This document shows, piece by piece, positions 26,892 to 36,121 of a DNA stretch of 64,000 bases. Position 1 is the stretch's first letter, and each line of letters begins with the position of its first letter. A program made the position numbers and the translations under genes. This DNA is from Virgisporangium aurantiacum (GTDB lineage Bacteria > Actinomycetota > Actinomycetes > Mycobacteriales > Micromonosporaceae): the NCBI RefSeq assembly GCF_016863635.1, contig NZ_BOPG01000090.1:1-64000 (forward strand), read 5' to 3'. The notes under the pieces were generated by a model. The model was not told where the DNA came from. It saw nothing but the letters and a program-made list of their open reading frames with translations, and did not search any database.

Positions 26892-29432
26892 ATGATCTGG
26901 GCAACCCTCAAGAGCCTGCTCTCCAGAAAACTGCGCCTGGTCCTCTCCGGCCTGGCCGTGGTGCTGGGGGTGATGTTCGTGTCGGGCGCGTTCGTGCTCA
27001 CCGACACGCTGCAACGGTCGTTCGACAGTCTGTTCGCCGACGTCTACTCCAACACCAATGTGCAGGTGAACCAGAAGTCGAAGCTCGGCGAGGCCTACGA
27101 CGGCGAGGACGGCGCCGGCGACGGCATCGCGCCCGACGTCGTCACCAAGGTCGCCGCCGTCAGCGGCGTGGCATCCGCGCGGGGCGACGTCGGCTCCGAC
27201 GGCGCACGCATGATCGGCCCGAACGGCAAGGTCGTCACCACCTGGGGACCGCCCCGGCTGGGCAGCAACTGGACCGGCGAGGACGGCCTGACGAAGCTGC
27301 GCGACGGCCGGGGACCGCAGAACGCCGATGAGATCGTCATCAACGGGACGCTCGCGAAGGAGACCGGCTACAAGGTCGGCCAGCAGGCGTCGGTGCTGAC
27401 GCTGCAGCCCAAGCGCACGTTCACCATCGTCGGCATCGCGGAGTACTCCGGTGGCCGCGACAGCCTGGGCGGCGAACTGCAGATCTACTTCCACGAGTCG
27501 GTCGCGGCGGAGCTGATGCTCGGCAAGCCGAACGTCTTCAGCAGCATCGACGTCAAGGTCGCGCCCGGCAGCAGCGACGAGACCGTCCGCGACAACGTCC
27601 GCGCCGCGCTGGGCGGCGACTACGACGTGAAGACCGGCAAGCAGCTCACCGCCGACGCGAACAAGGAGTCCAAGGAAGGGCTCGGCTTCTTCAACAACAT
27701 CCTGCTCGGTTTCGCCGGCGTGGCCCTGTTCGTCGGCACCTTCCTGATCCTCAACACGTTCTCGATCATCGTCGCCCAGCGCACCCGGGAACTGGCGCTG
27801 ATGCGGGCGATCGGCGCGAGTCGCCGCCAGATGATCACCTCGGTGATGGTGGAGGCGCTGGCGGTCGGGCTGCTCGCGTCGATCATCGGCCTCGCCGCCG
27901 GCATCGGCGCGGGCGCGGGTCTTGCGAAGCTGTTCAGCTCGCTGGGCAGCGACTCGCTGCGCATCGAGAGCATCGGGGTGCCGCCCGCGGCGATCATCGC
28001 CTCGTTCGTCGTGGGCATGCTGGTGACGCTGGTGGCGGCGTTGCTGCCGGCGGTGCGCGCGTCGCGGATCGCCCCGGTGGCGGCGATGCAGGAGGCGGCG
28101 ACCCCCGACCGTCCGCTCACGAAGATCACGATCGTCGGCGCCGTCGTCGGCGCGATCGGCGGGACGCTGCTCGGCCTCGGCCTGAACAACGGCACGTTGA
28201 TGCTGATCCTCGGCGGCGTGCTGATCAGCTTCATCGGGGTGGCGCTGCTGACCCCGATGCTGGCCCGGCCGGTGGTGGCCGTCATCGGGCGGCTGTTCTC
28301 CTGGTCGGTGCCGGGCAAGCTGGGCCGGCTCAACTCCGGCCGCAACCCGCGCCGCACGGCGATCACCGCGGCGGCGCTGATGGTCGGCATCGCGCTGATC
28401 ACGGGCGTCAACACGATCCTGGCGTCGGCCGACAAGAGCCTGCACGGCTTCGCCGAGAAGCAGGTCAAGGCCGACCTGTTCGTCTCCGGCGACCAGATGT
28501 CCGAGCGGCCGCCGACGTTCGACCCGGCCGTGGTCGACAAGATCGACGCGCTTCCCGGCGTGTCCTCGGTGTCGGCCGAGTACTGGGACGCCGCGCAGGT
28601 CAACGGCGACGACCGGGGCGTCGTCGCGGTCACCGACCTCGGCGCGATGGCCAACATGGTCGGCATGAAGCCGGCGTCCGGCAGCCTCGGCAAGCTCGGC
28701 CCGGAACAGGCCGTGATCGACGAGGAGAACGCCAAGGAACAGGGCCTGACGGTCGGGTCGACGGTGCCGGCGCAGTTCGCCCGCGGCGGCCCGCACACGC
28801 TGACGATCGTGGGCATCTACGCCAAGAACGAGGTCATGCGCGGCTACATCCTGTCGCCGTCGGTGATCCCGGACATGCGGATCCCGCAGCCGTCGATGGC
28901 CTACCTGACCGTCGCCGACGGCACCCCGATCGGTGACGTGCGCAAGCAGGTCGACGCGCTGCTGGTCGACAGCCCGGAGGTCAGCGTCGCCAGCACCGAG
29001 GAGTTCGTCGACGGCCAGGTGGCACAGTTCGACACGGTGCTGCTCATGGTGCAGATCCTGCTCGCGCTGGCGGTGCTCATCGCGGTGCTCGGCATCGTCA
29101 ACACGCTGGCCCTGTCGGTGCTGGAACGCACCCGGGAACTGGGCCTGCTGCGGGCGATCGGCCTGGGCCGGGCACAGACGATGCGGATGGTCACTGTCGA
29201 GGCCGTGGTGATCTCGGTGTTCGGCGCGCTGCTCGGCGTCGCGGTCGGCACCGGTCTCGGCGCCGCGGTGGTCAAGGCGCTGGCGGACGACGGGATCAAG
29301 GAGTTCGCCCTGCCGTGGTCGGCGATGGGGACCTACCTGGCGCTCGGCGCCGTGATCGGCGTGATCGCGGCGGTGGCACCGGCCATCCGCGCTGCCCGCA
29401 CCAACGTCCTGACGGCAATCGCGTACGAGTAG
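26892..29432 (+). CDS. FtsX-like ABC permease (two FtsX domains)
   Basis: About 846 residues. An N-terminal membrane segment (LRLVLSGLAVVLGVMFVSGA) leads to a large periplasm-side MacB-type domain (about 45-240), the first FtsX domain with three or four membrane segments (about 260-400), further segments near 410-470, a second MacB-like domain (about 500-690), and a second FtsX domain (about 715-845). ELALMRAIGASRRQM and ELGLLRAIGLGRAQT are the matching coupling helices of the two halves. It forms the transmembrane part of the exporter with the preceding ATPase. The substrate cannot be read from sequence. Confidence 0.94.
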   Translation: MIWATLKSLLSRKLRLVLSGLAVVLGVMFVSGAFVLTDTLQRSFDSLFADVYSNTNVQVNQKSKLGEAYDGEDGAGDGIAPDVVTKVAAVSGVASARGDVGSDGARMIGPNGKVVTTWGPPRLGSNWTGEDGLTKLRDGRGPQNADEIVINGTLAKETGYKVGQQASVLTLQPKRTFTIVGIAEYSGGRDSLGGELQIYFHESVAAELMLGKPNVFSSIDVKVAPGSSDETVRDNVRAALGGDYDVKTGKQLTADANKESKEGLGFFNNILLGFAGVALFVGTFLILNTFSIIVAQRTRELALMRAIGASRRQMITSVMVEALAVGLLASIIGLAAGIGAGAGLAKLFSSLGSDSLRIESIGVPPAAIIASFVVGMLVTLVAALLPAVRASRIAPVAAMQEAATPDRPLTKITIVGAVVGAIGGTLLGLGLNNGTLMLILGGVLISFIGVALLTPMLARPVVAVIGRLFSWSVPGKLGRLNSGRNPRRTAITAAALMVGIALITGVNTILASADKSLHGFAEKQVKADLFVSGDQMSERPPTFDPAVVDKIDALPGVSSVSAEYWDAAQVNGDDRGVVAVTDLGAMANMVGMKPASGSLGKLGPEQAVIDEENAKEQGLTVGSTVPAQFARGGPHTLTIVGIYAKNEVMRGYILSPSVIPDMRIPQPSMAYLTVADGTPIGDVRKQVDALLVDSPEVSVASTEEFVDGQVAQFDTVLLMVQILLALAVLIAVLGIVNTLALSVLERTRELGLLRAIGLGRAQTMRMVTVEAVVISVFGALLGVAVGTGLGAAVVKALADDGIKEFALPWSAMGTYLALGAVIGVIAAVAPAIRAARTNVLTAIAYE

Positions 29433-29435
29433 CAG

Positions 29436-30242
29436 TCATCCAGGTGGGGGCGTCCGGTTCGGGCGCCCCCACTCCGTCGTGAGGTGGTCGTGGATCAGCC
29501 CGTTCGACAGCAGGCACCCGTTGACCGGACCGTCGTAGCGCTGGTCGGCGCCCGCCCGGTCGGTGACCGTGCCCCCGGCCTCGGCGACGAGCAGGGCGAT
29601 CGCGGCAACGTCCCACGGCGACCGGCTCCCGTCGAGGACGGCGTCCCACGCGCCCTCGGCCACCTTGCAGCCGGAGAACACCGACGGCCACGGGTACCGG
29701 TACGGCACCAGGTCGCCGTCGGTGGTGATGCGCACCAGCCCGTCGCCGTGCAGCCCGCCCGCCACCGGAACCGCGCCGGCGCCGCCCACCGTGGCCGGCG
29801 CGTCCACCGTCCCGTCGCGATCCGACACGGCCAGCCGCGTTCCGTCGCGGAACGCGCCCCCACGCAACGTCGCCCGGTACGTCTCCCGGGTGGACGGGTT
29901 GTGCGCGACCGCGACCACCGGACGCCCGTCGACGACCAGCGCGATCGACACCATGAACACCGGGATGCCGAGGATCAGCTGGCGGGTGCCGTCGATCGGG
30001 TCGATCACCCAGGTCCGGTCGCCCGCGGCGGCGTGGCTGGCCTCCTCCCCGATCACCGCGTCGCCGGGAAAGCGGTCCCTGACCTCCGCGACGAACCGGT
30101 CGTTGAGCACCCGGTCGACGGTGGTGATCGGGGTCGCGTCGGCTTTCACGTCGACGTCGAAGCCACCCGCGACGAGGTCGCGGACCGTGCTGCCGGCCCG
30201 GTCGGCGAAGTCGAGGGCGAAGGAGAGGTCTGAACTCAACAC
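29436..30242 (-). CDS. Inositol monophosphatase family phosphatase
   Basis: About 268 residues. Metal-binding motifs of the family are intact: GEEAS near residue 65, DPIDGT near 83 and SPWDVAAIALLVAEAGG near 210. Members hydrolyse inositol phosphate, histidinol phosphate or PAP; HisN-type histidinol-phosphatase is plausible in an actinomycete but cannot be proved here. The GTG at 30242 was chosen because the conserved helix begins soon after it; a start 12 codons upstream is open. It stands at the end of the housekeeping block. Confidence 0.88.
   Translation of the reverse strand: MLSSDLSFALDFADRAGSTVRDLVAGGFDVDVKADATPITTVDRVLNDRFVAEVRDRFPGDAVIGEEASHAAAGDRTWVIDPIDGTRQLILGIPVFMVSIALVVDGRPVVAVAHNPSTRETYRATLRGGAFRDGTRLAVSDRDGTVDAPATVGGAGAVPVAGGLHGDGLVRITTDGDLVPYRYPWPSVFSGCKVAEGAWDAVLDGSRSPWDVAAIALLVAEAGGTVTDRAGADQRYDGPVNGCLLSNGLIHDHLTTEWGRPNRTPPPG
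29444..29472. terminator. Bidirectional hairpin terminator
   Basis: A perfect 9-bp GC stem (GTGGGGGCG and its complement) with an 11-base loop lies between the ends of the converging permease and inositol-phosphatase-family genes, partly inside the latter's last codons. It has no T-tract. Confidence 0.6.
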
Positions 30243-30304
30243 ATGACGATCATGCTCACACCGGGGACCGGCGACCACCGGGAACCCAGGAGTTCACGCA
30301 GACG

Positions 30305-30844
30305 TCAGCCGGCGCGGCGGCGGGCGCGTCTCGCGGCCAGCTCGTCGGTGGCCGGCGGGGTCGCCGGTTCGACGTCGGCCGGTTCGCCGGGCTCGGCGGC
30401 CAGGCTGGACAGGGTGCCCTCGATCTCCTTGAAGGCGCCGCCGATCGCGATGCCGAACACGCCCTGGCCGCCCTGGAGCAGATCCACGACCTCCTCGGGC
30501 GAGCGGCACTCGTACACGGTGGTGCCGTCGGAGATCAGGGTGATGCCGGCCAGGTCGGAGACGCCGCGGGAGCGCAGGGTGTCGATCGCCTTGCGGATGT
30601 TCTGCAACGACACACCGGCATCGAGCAGGCGCTTGACCACCTTCAGCACCACGATGTCGCGGAACGAGTAGAGCCGCTGGGTGCCCGACCCCGACGCGTC
30701 GCGGACGCTCGGGACCACGAGTGCGGTGCGCGCCCAGTAGTCGAGTTGCCGGTAGCTGATGCCGGCCGCGTGGCAGGCGGTCACACCGCGGTAACCGACG
30801 GTGTCGTCCGCGTGAGCGGGCCCCAACTCCGCCGACCCATCCAT
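30305..30844 (-). CDS. MerR family transcriptional regulator (Rv1830-like)
   Basis: About 179 residues. The HTH has GISYRQLDYWARTALVVPS and a conserved coiled helix LLDAGVSLQNIRKAIDTLRS. A C-terminal domain (GITLISDGTTVYECRSPEE...) of the kind found in the mycobacterial Rv1830 family follows, then an Ala/Glu/Arg-rich tail. In actinobacteria this gene lies next to the DUF151 nuclease and ftsR genes, as here. The ATG at 30844 (MDGSAEL) is preferred over a start 22 codons upstream, which adds only unconserved residues. Confidence 0.9.
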   Translation of the reverse strand: MDGSAELGPAHADDTVGYRGVTACHAAGISYRQLDYWARTALVVPSVRDASGSGTQRLYSFRDIVVLKVVKRLLDAGVSLQNIRKAIDTLRSRGVSDLAGITLISDGTTVYECRSPEEVVDLLQGGQGVFGIAIGGAFKEIEGTLSSLAAEPGEPADVEPATPPATDELAARRARRRAG

Positions 30845-31059
30845 GTGACCCACCACCGTTTCTCGCCCGGCCCCAGCACGCGGCGACCGGCATCCGTTAC
30901 AGACTGCCAAACCCTACCGCCTGTATCGACAGATTCCCGCCAGGTAACGCACTCGACACGCCGTTCCGACACGCCGAAATCCTTGCTGCGTAAGGGTTTG
31001 TCACCCGTTTGGGGCAGTTTGCCGGGGACGCCCGATTAGCGCTGCGCCAGCTAGCGACG

Positions 31060-31524
31060 CTAACCCGCGAAGTCTTCCGGCCGCACCTGCTCCAGGAACT
31101 CCCGGAACTTCTCGACCTCGTCCTCCTGCTCGTCGGGGATGACGATGGCGGCCTCGGTGAGCACCTGGTCGGCGCAGCGGATGGGGGCGCCGACCCGCAG
31201 GGCCAGCGCGATCGAGTCGCTCGGGCGGGCGGACACGCGGACGCCCTCCCCGATGATCAACTCGGCGTAGAAGATGTTGTCGCGCATCTCGACGATCTCG
31301 ACGGCGCGCAGCGGCTGCTTCAGCGCCTGCAGGATGTCGCGCAGGAGATCGTGGGTCAGCGGACGGGCCGGCTTGACCCCCTGCTGCTCGTACGCGATCG
31401 CCGTTGCTTCCACCGCACCGATCCAGATCGGCAGGTAGCGGTCGCCGTCGACCTCCTTGAGCAGCACGATCGGCTGGTTGCTAGGTAGTTCGACCCGCAC
31501 CCCAACCACGTTCAGCTCACGCAC
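31060..31524 (-). CDS. Bifunctional nuclease family protein (DUF151)
   Basis: About 154 residues matching the DUF151 family end to end: MRELNVVGVRVELP, YLPIWIGAVEATAI, RPLTHDLL, ARPSDSIALALR. Plant and thermophile relatives have RNase/DNase activity; the bacterial role is not settled. It is the Rv1829 position of the conserved actinobacterial block, between ftsR and the other merR gene. About 215 bases without a gene separate it from the merR gene. Confidence 0.93.
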   Translation of the reverse strand: MRELNVVGVRVELPSNQPIVLLKEVDGDRYLPIWIGAVEATAIAYEQQGVKPARPLTHDLLRDILQALKQPLRAVEIVEMRDNIFYAELIIGEGVRVSARPSDSIALALRVGAPIRCADQVLTEAAIVIPDEQEDEVEKFREFLEQVRPEDFAG

Positions 31525-31615
31525 CGCAGCGCCCTTCGGTTCGCCGACCTATCCCTGCACGGTACACGCAGCAGGCAGGCTCCGTGCAGCGGCGCGTGGG
31601 GCGCAAGAGTCACAA

Positions 31616-32383
31616 CTACCGCAGCGTCTGCCCGAGACCGACACGCACCAGCGCGGCGTGCAGACGCCCCGTGAGCCCGGAAAGCTCACGCACCGTCTCG
31701 GCCGCCCGGTCCCGCGCCGCCGGCCCGGTGCCGCGCGCCAGCGGCGCGATCAACTGGGTGAACAGGCCCACCTCGCGGTCGGCGGCGACCCGGTAGGCCC
31801 GCAGGTGCCGCGCGGTCACGCCGTACTCGGAGAGCGCACCCGCCACGGTGAGCACCTCGACCGCGTCGGGCGCGTACAGCCCACCGTCCTCCGGTGCCAC
31901 GATGCCGTGCTTCTCGAGGTCGACCAGGATCTCCTCGGAGACGCCCGTGCGGGCGAGAAGGTCCGCGCGGTCGACCCTTTCGTCAGCGGCGGCCGGCACC
32001 GCCGCCGGGCTTTCGGTGGACGCGGGGGGCACGGCCACGAGTACGGGCGTGCCCGCCAGCGTCTCGCCCCGGTCGATCGCGGCCAACTGTTCGCGGATGA
32101 CGCGCAGCGGCAGGTAGTGGTCGCGCTGGGCGGCCAGCACGTACCGGAGGCGGGCGACGTCGGCACGGGTGTACTTCCGGTAACCCGACGGGGTGCGGCT
32201 GGGCTCGACCAGCCCCTCCGATTCGAGGAACCGCAGCTTCGAGATGCTGACGTCGGGGAAGTCGCCCCGCAGCTGGTTCAGCACCTCACCGATGCTCAGC
32301 GGCGTCTCGGGCGAACTCCACACACGATCGGACCGGGCACGCGCGGATCGGGCGGCGGAAGAGCTACCCGATCCGGACGTCAC
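31616..32383 (-). CDS. ftsR: FtsR-like MerR family regulator
   Basis: About 255 residues. A MerR-type winged HTH at the N-terminus (SIGEVLNQLRGDFPDVSISK, then PSRTPSGYRKYTRADVARLR) is followed by a C-terminal domain with the second helical bundle (ADLLARTGVSEEILVDLEKH). In Corynebacterium, FtsR activates ftsZ expression; the Rv1828 orthologue occupies the same place. It lies 9 bases after the FHA-protein gene, so it is probably cotranscribed with garA. The symbol rests on synteny and domain layout. Confidence 0.9.
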   Translation of the reverse strand: MTSGSGSSSAARSARARSDRVWSSPETPLSIGEVLNQLRGDFPDVSISKLRFLESEGLVEPSRTPSGYRKYTRADVARLRYVLAAQRDHYLPLRVIREQLAAIDRGETLAGTPVLVAVPPASTESPAAVPAAADERVDRADLLARTGVSEEILVDLEKHGIVAPEDGGLYAPDAVEVLTVAGALSEYGVTARHLRAYRVAADREVGLFTQLIAPLARGTGPAARDRAAETVRELSGLTGRLHAALVRVGLGQTLR

Positions 32384-32392
32384 CAGGCAACT

Positions 32393-32833
32393 TTACCGGT
32401 CGTCGGGGCGCGGACCCGCGATGAACACTAGCCGGAACTTGCCGATCTGGACCTCGTCGCCGTTACTGAGCGTGGCCGACTCCACCCGCTCACGGTTGAC
32501 GTACGTGCCGTTCAGGCTGCCGACGTCACGCACGGTGAAGATGCCGCTCTCGCGGTGGAACTCGGCGTGCCGGCGCGACACGGTGACGTCGTCGAGGAAG
32601 ATGTCGCTGTCGGGATGGCGACCGCTCGTGGTGACGTCGTGGTCGAGCAGGAACCGGGCGCCGGCGTTCGGCCCGCGCCGCACGGCCAGCAGCGCCGTAC
32701 CCGGCGGCAGCGACCCGGAGACCCGGCCCGCGGTGGTGTCCGGCGGATCCTGGTCGACGCCGTCGTCCAGCGCGCCAAGGTTCAGCGTGGACGTGACGTC
32801 GAGCGGGGGAAACTCGTCGTCCTGGCGCGTCAT
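32393..32833 (-). CDS. garA: FHA-domain regulator GarA/OdhI
   Basis: About 146 residues. A short N-terminal tail with DVTSTLNL provides the threonine pair that Ser/Thr kinases phosphorylate in this family, followed by an FHA domain (about 55-135: SGRHPDSDI, SRRHAEFH, SLNGTYVN). GarA/OdhI switches central metabolism by binding 2-oxoglutarate dehydrogenase and glutamate dehydrogenase. It sits next to gcvH and ftsR as in mycobacteria. A 206-bp gap toward gcvH probably contains its promoter. Confidence 0.92.
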   Translation of the reverse strand: MTRQDDEFPPLDVTSTLNLGALDDGVDQDPPDTTAGRVSGSLPPGTALLAVRRGPNAGARFLLDHDVTTSGRHPDSDIFLDDVTVSRRHAEFHRESGIFTVRDVGSLNGTYVNRERVESATLSNGDEVQIGKFRLVFIAGPRPDDR

Positions 32834-33039
32834 CGGATCACCTCACGGGTCAAAGGTCGGGCAACCGCAGCGAACTATCGAGCAGAGCAGTGCGTACCAC
32901 AGAGCAGGAACTACACAGAGCAAAGCAGTCACATACGACACCGGGTCGCACGGTTGCCTCGGCAACCCTAGCGACGGCCGGTTTTCAGGGTCAACCAGGC
33001 GCGCGGACCGTGATTCACACGGATCGGCGCCGGCCGGCC

Positions 33040-33429
33040 CTAGTTTTCCGTCAACGCCTGGTACGCGGCGGCGTCGAGCAACCCGGCAACGGCCTCCGGA
33101 TCGGACGGTTCGATCTCCACCAGCCAGCCGGCGCCGTACGGGTCGGAGTTGACCACGGCCGGATCGGCGTCGAGCGCCTCGTTGCGGGCCACCACCCGGC
33201 CGGACACCGGCGCGTAGATCTCCGAGACGCTCTTGGTGGACTCGACCTCGCCCAGCGAGTCACCCGCCTGCACCTCGGTGCCGGGCTCGGGCAACTGGAC
33301 GAACACGATGTCGCCGAGCGAGTCCTGCGCGAAGTCGGTGATACCGATGCGCACGCCGCCGGAGCCGCCGGCGGCCACCGGGGACACCCACTCGTGCTCC
33401 GCGGTGTAGCGCAGATCTTCCGGAGTCAC
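33040..33429 (-). CDS. gcvH: Glycine cleavage system H protein
   Basis: About 129 residues, normal length. It carries the lipoyl-lysine site in EVESTKSVSEIYAPV and the typical YTAEHEWV start. It shuttles the aminomethyl group between the P, T and L proteins of glycine cleavage. A Gly/Ala/Ser-rich insert (VAAGGSGGVR) after EWV is a small family variation. Genes for P, T and L are not in the window. It follows the second DUF881 gene by 14 bases. Confidence 0.95.
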   Translation of the reverse strand: MTPEDLRYTAEHEWVSPVAAGGSGGVRIGITDFAQDSLGDIVFVQLPEPGTEVQAGDSLGEVESTKSVSEIYAPVSGRVVARNEALDADPAVVNSDPYGAGWLVEIEPSDPEAVAGLLDAAAYQALTEN

Positions 33430-33443
33430 TGCTTACCTACCGT

Positions 33444-34268
33444 TCAGTTCACTGGCCGGGCGTACTTCAACGGGTCACCGTCGTGGAGCGCCGTGACCTT
33501 GATCAGCCCCGGCTGGTGCATGGTCACGTTACCGCCGCGCTGGCGAACGGCGTCCACCACCCCACCCGGGATGTTCAACGCCGTCTGCATCGTCTGGGGA
33601 TCGCCGATCACGTCGATCGTGTACGGGGCCGACATCGGGACCCCGTCGACGGTGATCCCCTCCCCCGAGTCGACGAAGTAGGTGCCCGCGACGATACGCA
33701 CCGGAGCCCCCGCGCCGCCGGCGATCTGCATCGCCTCGGCGCCCGCGCCGCGCAGTTCCTCGACCGCGTCGAGCACGCTGTCGGCACGGATCCGCTGGTC
33801 ACGCGGGGCGAACACGACCTGGACACCGGGACCCTCGGCGGGCAGCGTGCCGGCGAGGATCCCGAGCACCTCGGCCCGGCGCCGGGCCTCGGCCAGCGCC
33901 GCCTCCTTGCCCTGCGCGCCCGACTCGAGCTGGCGCTTGGAGTCCTCCAGCTCGGCGATCTCGCGGCGCAGGCGCTCCTGCCGGGCGTCGAGGTCGGAGA
34001 GGATCCGGACCAGGTCCTCGGGGCGCGCGTTGTCGAGACCCGAGTCGGCGTTGGTGCTGCGCACCTGGGCGGCGATCGCGAACCCGAGCACCACGAGCAG
34101 CACCCCGATCAGGGCACCCGCACCGGAGGCGCGCCGGCGGCGCCGCTCCTCCGGCGGAGTGGTCTCCTCCACCGGGGTTTCTTCCGCCGCCACCTGATCG
34201 CCCACCTCCGCCTCCTCGGGCGGCTCGGTGTGCGTATTCTCAAGATCTTTGTCTTGGTCTTTTTCCAC
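33444..34268 (-). CDS. DUF881 membrane protein (second copy)
   Basis: About 274 residues: an acidic Glu/Thr-rich N-terminus, a basic patch RRRRRAS, one membrane segment (about 50-70), a coiled coil (about 85-130, ARQERLRREIAELEDSKRQL) and a DUF881 domain (about 140-270). The GTG start lies two bases after the sbp stop codon, and no other start is available. The DUF881-sbp-DUF881 trio is conserved in actinobacteria; the function is unknown, but the link with pgsA and division genes suggests an envelope role. Confidence 0.88.
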   Translation of the reverse strand: MEKDQDKDLENTHTEPPEEAEVGDQVAAEETPVEETTPPEERRRRRASGAGALIGVLLVVLGFAIAAQVRSTNADSGLDNARPEDLVRILSDLDARQERLRREIAELEDSKRQLESGAQGKEAALAEARRRAEVLGILAGTLPAEGPGVQVVFAPRDQRIRADSVLDAVEELRGAGAEAMQIAGGAGAPVRIVAGTYFVDSGEGITVDGVPMSAPYTIDVIGDPQTMQTALNIPGGVVDAVRQRGGNVTMHQPGLIKVTALHDGDPLKYARPVN

Positions 34269-34270
34269 CG

Positions 34271-34603
34271 CTACGCCCGGAAAAGGTGGCGGCGGATGGC
34301 CGCGACGTTGCCGAAGATGCGGACGCCCAGGACCACCACGACGCTGATCGACAGCTGGCCGCCGACGCCGAGCTGGTCGCCCAGGAACACGATGAACGCG
34401 GCGACCAGGACGTTCGACACGAACGAGATCACGAATTGCTTGTCGTCGAAGATGCCGTCGAGCTTCGCGCGGACCCCGCCGAACACCGCGTCGAGCGCGG
34501 CGACCACCGCGATCGGCAGGTACGGCTCCAGGACGGCCGGCACCGTCGGCTGCAGCACCAGGCCCAGGACGACGCCGGCGATCAGGCCGAGGACGGCGAT
34601 CAC
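34271..34603 (-). CDS. sbp: Small basic protein Sbp (DUF1290)
   Basis: About 110 residues, three membrane segments (IAVLGLIAGVVLGLVL; the middle IAVVAALDAVFGG; FVSNVLVAAFIVFLG), and the family stretch ALDAVFGGVRAKLDGIF. In Bacillus, Sbp lies in the division gene region; its role is not defined. The GTG overlaps the DUF881 stop (GTGA) and so is translationally coupled. A longer upstream frame is only a shadow of the DUF881 gene. Confidence 0.92.
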   Translation of the reverse strand: MIAVLGLIAGVVLGLVLQPTVPAVLEPYLPIAVVAALDAVFGGVRAKLDGIFDDKQFVISFVSNVLVAAFIVFLGDQLGVGGQLSISVVVVLGVRIFGNVAAIRRHLFRA

Positions 34604-35508
34604 CGGGGACTCCCCGAGACGCTGGGCGAAACGCTGGGCGAAACGCTGGGCGACGCGCTGGGTGGACGGGCGTACTGGAGGCCGGGGTCGGCGCCCGCTG
34701 GCAGCGTGAGCCCGTCCTTGGCCTCGATGTCGAACTGCATCCGGTAGGTCTCCGCGAAACGTTTGAAGCGCTTGCCGGTGGCCGAGTCGGCCAGCCGCTT
34801 GTCGATGCCGTCGGGCCCGATCGCCGACAGCTGGTAGGGCCGGGTGACCGGCTTGAAGTCGACCAGGATCGCCTCGCCGGCGGCCCGGATCGTCGTGATG
34901 GCGGTGAGGCGCTGCCCGTTGATCGCGATCGCCTCGGCGCCCGCCTCCCACAGCGCGTTGGCGAGATCCTGCAGGTCACGGTCGATCACGCGGCCCGGGT
35001 TCTCCGGGTCGACGCTGCCGGTGACCGGATCGACCGCGGCCGGCGCGTCGGAGACGGTGACGACGACGCCGTCGCCCTTCACGCGGCCGAGGCCGGTGCG
35101 GGCCTCCAGGTCCTTCAGGCGCAGCAGCTCCGGGTCCTCGGCCAGGGCGTTCTCGCGGGCCTGGGACACCTCGTCGCGCAGGCCGTCGGCGTCGCGGGCC
35201 AGTTGGTCGGCCTCGGACCGCCGGTCGGCGACCTCCTTGGCCAGGTCGGCCTGGGTCTGGTTGGCGTCCGGCTTGGCGGCGACGACCTGCTGGTAGGCGA
35301 CGGCGAGCAGGAAGCCGACCAGCGCCAGCGCGATCGCGCGGCCCGCCTTGCCGCCCCGCTGCTGCCAGGGCGGGCGGGGACCGTGCTCCTCCCGGCGCCG
35401 GGCGGCGTCGGCGTAGCCGGAGTCGAGCGGCGTGCGGAAGAGGTCGGTGAGGAGGTCGTTCGCCTCCCGGTGCGGCGGTCTCGTCATGCCGTCGCTGCGC
35501 TCGCTCAT
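34600..35508 (-). CDS. DUF881 membrane protein (first copy)
   Basis: About 302 residues. One membrane segment (about 58-76, AIALALVGFLLAVAY), a coiled coil (about 85-130) and a DUF881 domain (about 140-270) are followed by a tail of repeated SPSV units before GSPR. The tail is encoded by near-identical 12-bp tandem repeats (about 34620-34660). The ATG overlaps the pgsA stop (ATGA). It is the first of the two DUF881 proteins flanking Sbp. Confidence 0.9.
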   Translation of the reverse strand: MSERSDGMTRPPHREANDLLTDLFRTPLDSGYADAARRREEHGPRPPWQQRGGKAGRAIALALVGFLLAVAYQQVVAAKPDANQTQADLAKEVADRRSEADQLARDADGLRDEVSQARENALAEDPELLRLKDLEARTGLGRVKGDGVVVTVSDAPAAVDPVTGSVDPENPGRVIDRDLQDLANALWEAGAEAIAINGQRLTAITTIRAAGEAILVDFKPVTRPYQLSAIGPDGIDKRLADSATGKRFKRFAETYRMQFDIEAKDGLTLPAGADPGLQYARPPSASPSVSPSVSPSVSGSPR

Positions 35509-36074
35509 GCGGGCTGCCTGGTGGCGGAGGCGGCCTGGCCCACGTAGAGGGCCGCCGCCAGCCAGTACATGGCGATCCCCCACCAGGCCAGGCCCCAGCC
35601 GATCGGGTGCGCGTACGGGTTGGCGGCCTCGCTCGCGTGCGCGAGCAGCAGCACCGGGAACGCGGCGAGCAGCAGGAACGTCGCCGTCTTGCCGAGGTAG
35701 TGCACCGGCGGCGGGCCAAACCCGTTGCGCCGCAGCACCAGCAGGGTGACGCCCATGACGAGTTCGCGCAGGATCAGCGCCAGCGTGAACGCCAGCGGCA
35801 GCACGCCCTCGACCGTGAACGCCACCACCGTGGCCGCGATGTAGAGCCGGTCGACGGCCGGGTCGAGGATCTCGCCGAGCCGGCTCACCTGCCCGAAGCG
35901 GCGGGCGACCCACCCGTCGACCCAGTCGGTGGTGCCGCCGACGGCGAGCACGGCCACCGCCCAACCGGGGGCGTCGGCCACAAAGAGCAGGAACAGAAAC
36001 AGGGGGACGCCGAGCAGGCGCGCGAAGCTGATGGCGTTGGCCGCGGTCAGCACCCGACCACGTGCTGCCTCCAT
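35505..36074 (-). CDS. pgsA: CDP-alcohol phosphatidyltransferase (PgsA-like)
   Basis: About 189 residues with five or six membrane segments. The active-site pattern D-G-x2-A-R-x8-G-x3-D-x3-D is complete in VDGWVARRF...GEILDPAVDR. It transfers a CDP-diacylglycerol phosphatidyl group to an alcohol, probably glycerol phosphate or a related substrate, in the membrane. Mycobacteria have a homologue (pgsA2) at this position. The ATG at 36074 follows AGGGGAGCGGG; ten codons upstream are open but unlike the family. Confidence 0.9.
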   Translation of the reverse strand: MEAARGRVLTAANAISFARLLGVPLFLFLLFVADAPGWAVAVLAVGGTTDWVDGWVARRFGQVSRLGEILDPAVDRLYIAATVVAFTVEGVLPLAFTLALILRELVMGVTLLVLRRNGFGPPPVHYLGKTATFLLLAAFPVLLLAHASEAANPYAHPIGWGLAWWGIAMYWLAAALYVGQAASATRQPA

Positions 36075-36121
36075 GTACGTCCCGCTCCCCTGGCCCCACC
36101 TCACCGTTCCGGGTCGGAACT

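Noticed and set aside
26733..28796. 687-codon minus-strand frame under the FtsX permease
   Set aside because: Arg/His/Asp-rich shadow of the permease gene, with no motif.
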